This document shows positions 10,910 through 21,803 of a DNA stretch of 64,000 nucleotides, piece after piece. How positions within the stretch are numbered: the first letter of the stretch is position 1; each line of letters starts with the position of its first letter. Under the pieces are notes generated by a model. The model worked only from the letters and a program-made list of their open reading frames with translations. It made no database searches and had not been told where the DNA came from. This DNA comes from Sycobia sp. Sy_11 (taxonomy: Eukaryota; Arthropoda; Insecta; Hymenoptera; Epichrysomallidae): NCBI GenBank assembly GCA_018907035.1, contig JACCIC010000214.1, forward strand, positions 310,001 to 374,000, given 5' to 3'. Position numbers and translations under genes: made by a program.

Positions 10910-13900
10910 ACCGTTTCTATATTACATTTTTGGCCAAGTATAGTACAATATCTTAATGTTGGTGATTGCTATAATAATGTCTAAGCATACGAATTTTCCA
11001 TTATTAATGACCTTACAGATGAAAATATAATTTTATTTATTTCATTAATTATCAATAGGAAGCACAAACAATCTTGTAAATATAATATCATCACCGAGAT
11101 CCCCTTATCCAAATTACATAAATTTTTCATTACACGATGTAATTTGATCTTTTTCCATTATTTTTCTGCAGTTAAAATGAATTCTGTTATACTTCCTCAA
11201 CATATTATTAATAGAAAAAATAATTATTAATCTACAATTCTCTTAAATTTCTTCGTGCTCTTTGAGTAATATTTCTAAATATTATTGAATTCCGTGTTTT
11301 TTACGACAGTTCTATATGTTTTATCGAATTCTATAGCATTAATATTTAAAATGCAAACTATTAATGAATTATATTTGATATACATTTCATGAGCTTCGTC
11401 ATATGATTAATTCTTAAATTATAACATGAAGAGCAGTTACATAATAATATTACTGAATATTGAAATGCAAACTACAATAATTTGGCTTCTTGTGAAGCCA
11501 ATGACATAAGTACCAACGATACTTCAATAAATTTACTGTTGAGTAATCAAACTGTTCTGAATCTAAATTGTGAATGGAAAAATTCATGAATCCCGCAAGA
11601 TTGTAACGGGCTTAGCAGATTCTTAATAAAATGACAAAATTTGATTTTTTAGAACACAAATATATGACAGATTCACGGCTATACGTATAATACGAGTTTC
11701 GGTATAAATGAAAACGATAACCTCACGATAATACAACAATTTTAAGCTAATCCATTCATGGTGATTAAACACTGCACTCCGAAATCATTACAGCTACACT
11801 GATGATGCACTCCGATATGGGCCCAACAAAGAACCAGGGAGGGATCATCGGCGAGGTGCCCCGTTGTGAATCGAGTCCGTAAGAGGAGCAAAATTGCGGC
11901 TTCTCGGCATATAATATATATATATATATAATATATACATACGTACACACACACGCGCGCGCGCGCACAAGACGTGAAATACCAACATATTTTATCCAGT
12001 GGCGCTATTAGGGTACACATAGTACACGCAAACCGGAATGTCACCCCGCGCTCTTGCAAAGTTCGCGGTATGCATTCCTCATCCCCTCCTCGCGGACAGT
12101 TTACGAGAGTTCAGGACACAAAGGGGCAAGCGCGCGCGCGAGAGTTCGCTGACGATGATACTCGCCGCGGCCTCCTGCGTGCGGTCTCCATCGCGGCATA
12201 ACCATCCTCGACACCTTCCCTTTGACGCTCATATAAATATATATATATACATAGCTCAGTCGCACAAAAGTATGCACGCGGTGTTCATTCACGGCTTTTG
12301 AAAACATCGTACCCACAACCCTTTTCATCTACATCAGCATTAATTTAAATGCCATATGTCATAAGTTGTCGCCGGCATCTCGCCGGCGTGTCGAGGCTAC
12401 CAAGACTCGTTGAATCTTGAAAATATTGACTTGTTATTCTTGCTCGGTGTGCTGGAAATGAATCATTGATCTAGTTTCGGCGGTAAGCAGCAATATGTCG
12501 CAGTTAAACTATAATTTCTTTGTTGCTCAGTGTAAGAAATAGAGAGAAAGAAGCTAAGGAACCATGATTCACGTATCACACATTTTACGTGACGCAAGAA
12601 TCAACTATATCTATGAGTTAGACTAATAAATTGATAATTTATTGTTTTATTCTACCACCATCTCACAAGATACCTTTGAGGATGTCATATGAAACACTTC
12701 TCAATATTAGCAACATATTTAGCTTGACGATAGTTATGCGCGTGTACATTTAATTTCAACGAGACAATGCCTGTCGATTCCCAAATATTCGATATCAATT
12801 AGTAATTCATTATAACACAAGAAAAATAGAAAGTCAGGCCAAAAAAATCGGATATTCGTTAAATTTCTTTAATTGATTAGAAAACTATTGCATAGGATCG
12901 TGGCACAAAATTAGCATGCTATCTATTCATCTAGTTGAAAGCTTATGAAACAAATTCAAGAGTATGACACGTATATTTTCGAAGCTTCGAGCAATACAAT
13001 ATTAACTTGTCGTGTCTAATTAATTAATAACGTTGACTTACTAGCTTAATAGAGGGTTGCGCTATCGAGCATTCAGTGCATTATAGCAAACGACCTAAAT
13101 TCTTTCAAATCGTAGTGAAGACGATACCTTTGGGATGCGACGTCCTTAATTATATTGCAGAAACGTGTATTCTGCTCTTGTTATAAGATATCCTTGAAAT
13201 TAAGTTCCAAAAAGTTTCTTATAATATAAGCAAATATTTTCACGAGTCATATTGAGGAACAAAGCAATATACAAGTCGAAAATAGCGATGCACCATTGCA
13301 TTTTCTATCACGCCCATATCTCATTGTTCTATTTTCTTTCTCTTTCAATTCAATTCTCTTATATACCGTATCTTGTGAACAGGGGTCTATATCTTCAGTC
13401 GTGCTGGCGATCTTCAAACGCGGTAGCACAGTAAATACAACAAAGCATCATCGTAGTCGTAAGGGGATAGAGAAAAGAACACATAGCAGGAATACCAATG
13501 GCTGCCAATAAAAAACAAGTAGAGAGAGAAAGAGATAGGGGGAGAGCGAATGAGAAAGAGAAGAATATAATAGAACGTCTGAGAAGCTATCAGGGCTGTA
13601 GTTGCTCGTGCGAATAGATCCAGTCAACCTTTTTGTGGCTGACTATGCGTAGCCTTTCTGTTATTCTAATTTCTTTTTTCCTCTCTTTCTTTTCCTTTCC
13701 CTTTCATCTGTACTTTATTCTAAATTTTCTTTGTCCTTTAATCATTATTTCTGTACACGTTACGCAATTAAGTTTGCGATGTAACGGCTTCGCTAAATAA
13801 AAGATAAATAAGTATATGTTTGAACCCTATAGTTTCATATGCATAACAATATGTAATATAAATTTTATTGATTCAAGATATGACATTAATGAGAATAATG

Positions 13901-16820
13901 AAAATCTTTATAGAATACATAAATAACCCTACTAATCTATTCTGTACGTCTGTTCCCCACTTCCTTAAATTTAAATTCTGAATATTTTTCCTAAATGTTC
14001 AAGTGTACCCACTTTTATTAAACCATAATATACCATTCATTTTTAATTATATTAAAATTATTTAATATAGTGACAAAATAAGTGCCCGATAGTAATTTTC
14101 TGTTTTAGTATTTAATAACAATTTATATAACAAAGTTAAACAGTTGCTCTTCATTTATATAATAATGTATTTTAACTTTGACCTCACTTAAACAATCCTG
14201 TAATCTTCAAATTATTAAAGTACACATATGACATAATAAAATTATTAAATAGTTTTTATTAAGTCCTCTAAATATTAAAGAAATCTATATATCCGATGAG
14301 TGTTAATAAATCGGGCAATAATTTAAAATATAAACATATTCGTTAAAAGATTGCTTTCATAAACCTTGGTTAAAGCTTACGTTAAATATGTAAGTCTGAT
14401 ATAATAAGATTTAACCTTGTTCACAGTTTTCGAAAAAGGCAGAAGTTTTCAAAGCACTTAGTCATTTTACTTATGCTAATTATTCTTTATACAAAAAGAA
14501 TCACTTGATTTATATCATCCATTGACTTACGAGTATTACAATATTTAACCATAATATTAACTGTACATAAACTTTATTAAATTAACAAATATTGTTAACG
14601 CAAACATAAAAAGATTAATTGATATCAATACATCGTGGATTTTATAGTTTAATAATATCCTGCTTCCGATGAATCATACGACTTTCTAAATTCTTCAGGA
14701 TCGTAGTTACTCACTCTAACGGTATATGTTTCATTTGCTCAAACTAGGTCATTTAGTATACAAATACAACGAAAATCTGCCAGCGATTAAATACTTTACT
14801 TAACAAAATTTCACTTAAGCTAATCAGTTCATTCATCGATTCTATACAAGTGTTGGAAAAGTTTTCTATCGTTCTAGTTCGTCCCACTTTCCACAATCCG
14901 ACCACCGATACCTGTAAGCTAATCCTGCACCTGTCTCCACTTAAAACCGATTTACAAAAACTTTAAAAAAGTATCTCGCTCAAAGAGTCTAAGCGCATGA
15001 GGTTTTTCAAACTATTTTAAATTGAAAATATATTTATCGTATCCAATGAAGCTGCTTTAACAGTTAAATCAAAAGAATTTAAATATAGACCAAACAAATG
15101 TGTAAATTAAGAAATGTTGCATATGTGGAAGTTACAAATTCACTTACTGGATTAATTTATAATAATGAAAGTCCTTCTTTTAGTAAGAGAACACAAAAAC
15201 TACTCAAGTAAACAACGTCATTATCGTAAGTATAGTATTTTGCTCTCGTACCCTAGGTCGAAAATTTGCAATGGACGCCTTAGAAAGGAACAACACTTAT
15301 GGTTCAAAATGATTCAGTCAATCCATTTACTAAAATTACAGAGCGGTGATCGTTTTAATATCTATCCTCATCAATGCCATCATATTCATACAGATTTTCT
15401 GAATTTAAGTCACATTAATTTAATATAAAGCTTGATGATTGCGTATAACTTATACCAACTCTGCATCCACAACGTTACTTTCTTTTTTTTTTTTTTAATG
15501 AAAAGAATAATAAAAAGGAAATAAAATAAATAGTTATTATTTTTTTAGCAGTCGAACTTAACGCATAAACACAGTTCCATTTGGCAATGAACATTGAATA
15601 CATAAAAATCTCTAATAATACAATTTATAATTCCGATTTACTTCCTTATTTTGTTAATTACCCAATTTATTTATATTTATATTTACATATTTTTATATAA
15701 ATTCCCGTGACTTGTTGAATGACATTCTCTGCCGCGGAGAATACTGAGGACTGTCCTCAGCAGCTTATTGTTGTGCGAGAAGGCGTGTTCCCAGTCATTA
15801 TTTACCCCTATAATAAACGAGTCACCGCCTCGATCTGGACCCCCGCTGTCTCGAAAATGACTTTCATCTCTTGGTAGCAACAAGCAGGTGCGCTTCAAAA
15901 TACAAGCTGTTAATCCGACAATGTTTGAAGCAGCTCCGACACACCGAGGCCTTGAAGAGCCTGCCAAGTAGACTGTGCGAAGCACATGGCAATCACAACA
16001 GTATAAGACTTATAAGTCATTGAATAAACATTCGAATTCTGATTTATTATTGATATTCGAACACTTGATTGGTATTTCATTTTTAAATACGGATTTCTAC
16101 CGCACAATCATATGTTATAATGTAAAGAGTCATTCTATTTGTTTTCATAATCTTATATTTCTAACATTTTTTACCATATTTTCCTTGAATATTAATGTAA
16201 AACAACCAAATAGAATACTATTTCAGTATTCTCATTATTTGCAAAATAATTAAAAAATTTAATAAGTTTTAAACTGAAAATAAGATTATTAAACTTTATA
16301 GTTTTTTCTCAGTATAATTCGGTATAAAATAAATGTACGTAATTTCAATTCAGGAAAAAACACAGTGACAAATCTGTCTCTTTATTTCATTTTATTGAAG
16401 CAGCTAAAATCAAATTGATTAACATGTAAAGTTATAGTAATTGTTTTCAATATAAGAAAGCAAAATAAAAAAAACTACGCGGGTAAATGATTTCATTGAG
16501 ATGCCAGACAGGCGCCAGACAGTGACTTTCAAATTAATCCCTGTCATGCTTGCAGTTGTAATTGAGTTTTTGAAACAAACAGAGAGAGAAAGAAAGAGAG
16601 AGAGAGAGAGCCAGCGAGAGGGAAGAAAGAAAAATAAAAGTGTACGAAAGACAGGTAAAAAGAGGAGAGAAAGAAAAAGGATAATTTGATATTAAGTTTC
16701 GAAAATCAGTAAACCATGGCGCTGCATCAATATAACCTGAAGCATTGAGATATGTTTGCGTGCTTCAATTAAAAATACGGAAGATAACAAATAATGATGC
16801 ATCATCGTATTTTTCAACAC

Positions 16821-16860
16821 GAATAACAACAAGAATAACAACAACAACAGCAACAACAAC
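16821..16860. repeat. Imperfect (AAC)n trinucleotide repeat
   Basis: AAC/ACA units with AAT and CAG interruptions. The Leu-rich minus-strand ORF across it is a repeat artefact. Confidence 0.85.
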
Positions 16861-17226
16861 ATCGTGTAATTTTCCATACTTTTATTCTTCTATTACTTAA
16901 TATATTTACGATACTCTATTATAATAAATCAAAGTATCAGCAATCAAGCCTTCGACCCGATCTATATCTCCATATTTTTGCCTATACAGGATTCTGTCCA
17001 TCGATGGAGAAGAACTTACTGGGTGACCAGATTAAGGGAGGGTGGGGGAGGAGGTAGTAGTAATTCCGATTGATTAATAAAACTCGTTCTGGATTGGTCA
17101 GTGTGTATAGAAATTGCTTAAGTCGAATGTCCATTTTGTCACATGTTCGTACAGGCGTGGACGGTGATTTAATTTATCAATCTCGAACCACCTGATGCTC
17201 AGTCTGTTGAGCGTGAAAAAAAAGAT

Positions 17227-17229
<3 letters not shown>

Positions 17230-17277
<48 letters not shown>
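17230..17277. repeat. (TA)n microsatellite
   Basis: A perfect TA array of about 24 units. Confidence 0.97.
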
Positions 17278-17844
17278 TGATCAAAAGAACAGGGACGCCG
17301 TGAAGCGAGCGGTCGTTGACCGCGACCGTTCAAACTCCTCGCCCAAAACTTCGGACGTCGAATGATTTTTTCTTTTGCGCTTTGTACAATAATGTCTTTT
17401 TAAACGAATGGCGGAAGAAATTTCTCATGCTGTTAAAGCGATAAGCGAAACTGCCATCTCTGTATACATCATCCGACGCGAAAGTCGCATGCATATATCT
17501 CTTCAAACGCGAAGTGACACGTTATAAGCTAAACGAGAAAGGCGTCCCCGGCGTGTGTTAAGCTTATCGCGAATCTCGCTCTTCCCCACCCCCCCTCCCC
17601 ACCTACCCACCACCGCCGCCACCGCGCGTCTGTCCTCGTCACTTTCCAGTTTTGTTTTGGTATTCAGCGTCATTAAATAAATGCAAAACATTGTAATGCG
17701 TGTATAATTTCCGTGTAGCGCTTTATCAAGCCATTAATTTGAAGTCGGCTTGACACTCGCGCGTATATACAAACACGCGTGGCGCAGTTTAATCAAAGAG
17801 CGCACCAATGATTTATCATTTCTTTTTCGCGCGCGCGTACGCAA

Positions 17845-17864
17845 ACACACACACACACACACAC
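17845..17864. repeat. (CA)n microsatellite
   Basis: About ten CA units preceded by a CG run. Confidence 0.9.
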
Positions 17865-17940
17865 GCACGCACACGTCAACATGTAAATGAAGATTTACCT
17901 TTCGCGAGTAACGCGAGGGGATGAACGGAGGGGAGAGAAC

Positions 17941-17967
<27 letters not shown>
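17941..17967. repeat. (GA)n microsatellite
   Basis: A perfect array of about 13 GA units. Confidence 0.95.
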
Positions 17968-17972
<5 letters not shown>

Positions 17973-18361
17973 AAATAAAGGCCCCTGCAAATTAACCATC
18001 AATAATGAAAACACCGCTCGCCGCCCGGGACTAATTGACTCGGGCGCGTTTGAAGTTGGGAAAAAATAATCCACGGGCATCGTGCGACGCCGGTTTGCAA
18101 TGCGGCGAAGTGTATCGCTCGCGCGGCCCCCGCGCGGCGAGCAAGGAGAGAAGGCACGGCCGGCAAGGAGAACCTCTGTCGCGATCTGTCATTTCTCCGA
18201 ATCCGTTTTGGCTGGATGGCGGCGGGGAGGGGGGGAGGGGGCAGCAGCATTCGCGAACGTGCAGCGCGTAACACCAACTTCTCCGGCGGCTATGCCGCCA
18301 CTTATTCACTTCTCCCTCTCACCTCTCTTTTACCTCTTATTCTCCCCGTCTCTCTCCCTCA

Positions 18362-18415
18362 TGGCTTAACTTCTTCAACTTGCCGTCGGCTGACCCCCTC
18401 CCCTTTTCTCTCTAA

Positions 18416-18455
<40 letters not shown>

Positions 18456-18515
18456 ACACACACACACATACTCGTGGCTTAACTTCTACAACTTACCGCC
18501 GACTGACCTCTCCCA

Positions 18516-18554
<39 letters not shown>

Positions 18555-18588
18555 TCTCCCTTTCTTCGTAACTTCTTCTTTACTCCTG
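18362..18588 (+). repeat. Tandem duplication of a ~113-base unit with (CT)n
   Basis: The words TGGCTTAACTTCT, CAACTT, CCG and CTGACC recur in the same order starting at 18362 and at 18475, an offset of 113 bases. Each copy is followed by a CT-rich tract that includes a pure CT array (18419-18446 and 18521-18550). A third partial TGGCT lies at about 18587. The unit diverges at a few positions, so the duplication is not very recent. Confidence 0.75.
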
Positions 18589-18589
18589 G

Positions 18590-20880
18590 CTCAGTCCGAT
18601 GAAAACCGAGGAGCGAAACATTTTTCAAGAAGATGGCCAAAAAAAGACCTTGGATAAATTTCCGGGATCAATAATTGTCTCCGCGTTATTGTTAATTATT
18701 TGTTTTCATCGAGGCTCAATGATGACTTTTTGCTGTTTTGGCCATTATTTCTCGTTACTCCGATTAGACAAAGACAATCTAAGTGCGTCGGAATGCAGAT
18801 TCGAGCGAGGGAAGCACGTACTCGCGATCATGATGAAAACGGTTAATGACTGGCATTTGGATCGGGCGCCGATCAGATTCGGAAGTTGCGCATACGCCCG
18901 TTTATCCGGTAATCACGATACCTCGCGGGTAATGAAGGTTTAATTACCAAGAAAACATTTCAGGCACAGTGATAAATCCATCCCGCTCCCTCGCGAGAAT
19001 ATCGGGAGCATCGGTTTCTTCGCCTCGCCTACCGGCGAATCGTAATTAATCATTGTCATCGACCGTAAGACGAAGCTTTAATGCGTGTTGTACACACGCG
19101 CATAATAAACATCGGAGCGCGTCCCCCTTTTTGCTTAAATTTCTTCGGCCGCTCGGTATAATTGCGAAGTTGTATCGGGGGAAGAAACGCGAGAACGAGT
19201 CTTCGATCGAAGGTAGTACGGCCGCTCGCTCTCGCGCGTATACGTATACCGGGCATCTTTCCCAATTAAATAAATCAGAGGGGGCGCGCGCGCGCGTATA
19301 TATGTATATGTATACATCTTAGCATGCGCGACGACTTCAATCGGAGAAACCGGTATATAATGCATTTCGTATGCGTCTCGCGTTTTTAAAATTTTTGCCC
19401 CGCGTCGCCCCCTCCCCGCCCCATTCGTTACTCGCGCTCGTGTCGCGAACAACGCGCGCGCACGCTCGCGCGCACCGCGGGAATATAATTCAGAGGTGTG
19501 GTCGGTTTGATTTATTTATGCATCCGGTGGATCTTCCATTAAGTTGGCTTATATCGGCCGGGGACGCCGGGGCTCGCCGGGGCTCGCTCGCTTATCCGGC
19601 GCGCGGTTATTCGTTACTCATGCCGCCGCACAAGCCCCCGCTCGGGCGGCTCTTCGCTCGCCTGGCCGCGAAGTTATCGCCGCGCCGCGTCACGCGGCGC
19701 GAGATACGAATGCAAACCGGGCGAATAATAATCGTACGATTTCGTCGCTCGTCGCCGGGCTCGTCGCGTAACGGGGCCCTCTGTCCCCCCCCGCTCCCTC
19801 CCTCCCTGCCACCGCCCTCTCGCGCTACCCTTAAGGCGACGGCGCACGGTAACGCCGAACAAGGTCGCGATTTTGCGCCCCAACCAAGCAATACGCGGCG
19901 AGACAAATGAAATCCCTCTCCGGTATTCCGAGGCCAAATCGATTCTTGGAGCGCCGGCAGCCTCCAGGTCGCGGCAGCGCATATACCCAGCACAACCTGT
20001 TTCCTCGCGCGGGTATTTGTATACTCGGGTCCGTGTCGCGTTCCCGAGCCGCCGTGTACGCATACGTATGCGTTCCTCGCCGAGGGCTCGAGGCACGTCT
20101 CGTTCTCCCCGATGCTTCGGGAGCCGACGCCGAGCGGCGCTACCGCCGCTGACGCCCGCGGAGTTTGAATTTGTCCGTTAACCTTTCCCCGCGAGGAGCC
20201 CGCGCGCGCGTCCGGAATCTCGAAGCGGAGGAATGCACGCGCGTCGCGCGCGTCTGCTTTGTCTCTGAAATCCAGCATCGGCTCGTCCCCGCGTCCTCTT
20301 GATTCGCCAACGGAGAACGGGGCCACGGACCCGTTTCGCTCCATTAGCGAGTACACGCCGCGCAATAAATTCCGAGGCGAACTCTCGATCTCTGCCCCGT
20401 CAATCGAATAATTCGCGAGACGCAGTCGCGGCAGGGGGCATGATTATGTTTAACACGCGCGGAGCCCCCCCCCCCGCCATTCACTCGCCGATCGGCCAAG
20501 GGAAGCTAACTCCGGCTTCTCGTCCTAAGTATATATCCCGTCTGCCTGAGTGGCAGTGGTAATATCCCGTTTAAAGGCGACCCGGCAAACGTCGATTGTT
20601 CCATCGTACGCGCCGATTCTTTGCCGATGCAGATGCGCGCGCGCGCGCGCGCGCTTGTATTCCTGTACACGCGTATTCGCGAGCGGGCACGAGCGCGAAC
20701 TTCACTCCGCGCGTCGCATCGGGAGAAGCCCGACAGGGGGCGAGTAGGGGAGGGGCGGAGGGGGGAGGCAGAGAGGGCCGAGCGAGAGGGAGAGGGAGAA
20801 CGAGCGAGGACAAGCGAGAGAATGCTTGGCGAACCTTTGTGCGCGCAGGGCTCGCGTCCCATCTTCATTTTATGTAATGC
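18590..20880. other. CpG-rich block, probably regulatory, no gene supported
   Basis: A block of about 2.3 kb. Its first 700 bases are mixed sequence with TAATTA/TTAAT words and no microsatellite. The rest is very CpG-rich. Long frames exist on both strands at once (minus 19607-20365, 252 codons; plus 19371-19910, 179 codons). They contain no recognisable domain, and simultaneous openness on both strands is what high GC produces by chance. It may be a promoter or enhancer island. The 114-codon plus ORF at 18599-18943 is unassigned. Confidence 0.45.
20635..20654. repeat. (GC)n run
   Basis: About ten alternating GC dinucleotides, the type of sequence able to adopt Z-DNA. Shorter runs occur at about 3083-3098, 11954-11966, 33215-33230, 43979-43990 and 61016-61031. 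Confidence 0.9.
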
Positions 20881-20892
20881 GGTCGCGACTCA

Positions 20893-20914
20893 CTCTCTCT
20901 CTCTCTCTCTCTCT
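20893..20914. repeat. (CT)n microsatellite
   Basis: About 11 CT units at the entry to the polypyrimidine domain. Confidence 0.9.
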
Positions 20915-21039
20915 GTTTATCTCTCTTTCTCTTTGCCTTTGGTTATATGGTGGCCCGCGCTTCGACTTCGCGCATAATAGAAGAGACCCAGTATATTCTT
21001 CACCTTCATAATGCTGGCGTGCTTTTATACTTCTTAGTC

Positions 21040-21720
21040 GAACATCATGTACGTGTATTCTTCCTTTTTCTCCATCCCTCGCTTACTCCCTCCCTACCTC
21101 CCTTTCCCCTCTCCCTTTCTTTCATTCGTTCGTTCTTCCTTGCCTTTTTCTTACCGTTCGTTCTACGATGGCTAGTAGTCACCGCCTCTCTCCCTTTTTT
21201 TTCTCCTCTCTTTTACTTTACTTCCCCTGTATACTATTGCCGGAGACCCGTTTCTTTTTCCATTCTCTTTTCTCCTGCAACAGACCCTCGATGGTATTTA
21301 TGTAGCTCTCTCCCCACCTCTCCCCCCCCTCTCTCTCTCTCTCTCTCCGTCGCTCCGCTCCAATTCGCTCTTGGAGCTCTCTGGACCTTCCTTTTTCTTC
21401 GTCTTCTTCATTTTCTTCTTCGGTCTTCGTTTGTCCTCTTATTTTTCTCTTCTCCCTATACCTATAGAGAACTATCGATGCGTTCGATATCGCGTTGCCG
21501 CTTAACTACTCGGCTCATCTTCTTCCTTCGTTCTCTACCTCTTCTCCCTCTCTTCCCTTCGTTCTTTTTTCTTCTTCCTTAACTCTTCTACCTCTCCGCT
21601 TCAAGGCAGACTTGTTCTTCGACTTGCACTTCGACTTCTTATTTCTCTTCCCAGGCGGCACAAGAATCAACTTTTACTTCCTTCTCTCTTGCTCTTTAGT
21701 ATCGAATGTACGGAGCCATG
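21040..21720 (+). other. Strand-asymmetric polypyrimidine domain (~0.7 kb)
   Basis: The plus strand is overwhelmingly C and T with irregular TTC, TCC, CTT and CTC words, so it is not a simple array. The 211-codon plus ORF (20947-21582) encodes mostly Leu, Ser, Phe and Pro because of this bias, giving a false multi-membrane look. I do not call it a gene. Confidence 0.8.
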
Positions 21721-21751
21721 TAAAGAAAAAGAAAGACATCGATAGAAAGAT

Positions 21752-21754
<3 letters not shown>

Positions 21755-21799
<45 letters not shown>
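21755..21799. repeat. (GA)n microsatellite
   Basis: A perfect GA array of about 22 units, opposite in polarity to the polypyrimidine domain just before it. Confidence 0.97.

Positions 21800-21803
<4 letters not shown>

Larger units (their letters stand above)
10394..17229. other. Long AT-rich geneless stretch
   Basis: Nearly 7 kb of AT-rich sequence with stops in all frames at high density. It holds a short direct repeat (10794-10909), a small CG-rich patch near 11950-12200, a GA-rich patch near 13515-13560 and 16575-16680, and an AAC-type repeat near 16821-16860. ORFs of 60-100 codons match no family I know and lie at the length expected by chance. Likely intron or intergenic DNA. Confidence 0.6.
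17278..18361. other. Mixed to GC-rich stretch, no gene supported
   Basis: It contains a pyrimidine-rich C block near 17580-17640, CG runs, a CA array and a GA array. The overlapping frames around 17999-18369 on both strands use the same CG-rich DNA and show no domain. Likely non-coding. Confidence 0.5.

Noticed and set aside
16747..16757. AGATATGTTTG, the first 11 bases of miR-190
   Set aside because: The bases after it differ and the local stem is only about seven pairs.
17050..17060. let-7-like word GAGGTAGTAG
   Set aside because: The match stops after ten bases and no pairing arm was seen within about 60 bases.
19607..20365. 252-codon minus-strand ORF in CpG-rich DNA
   Set aside because: No recognisable domain, plus-strand frames of 80-180 codons open in the same DNA, and no flanking consensus splice sites noticed. 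High GC removes stop codons by chance.
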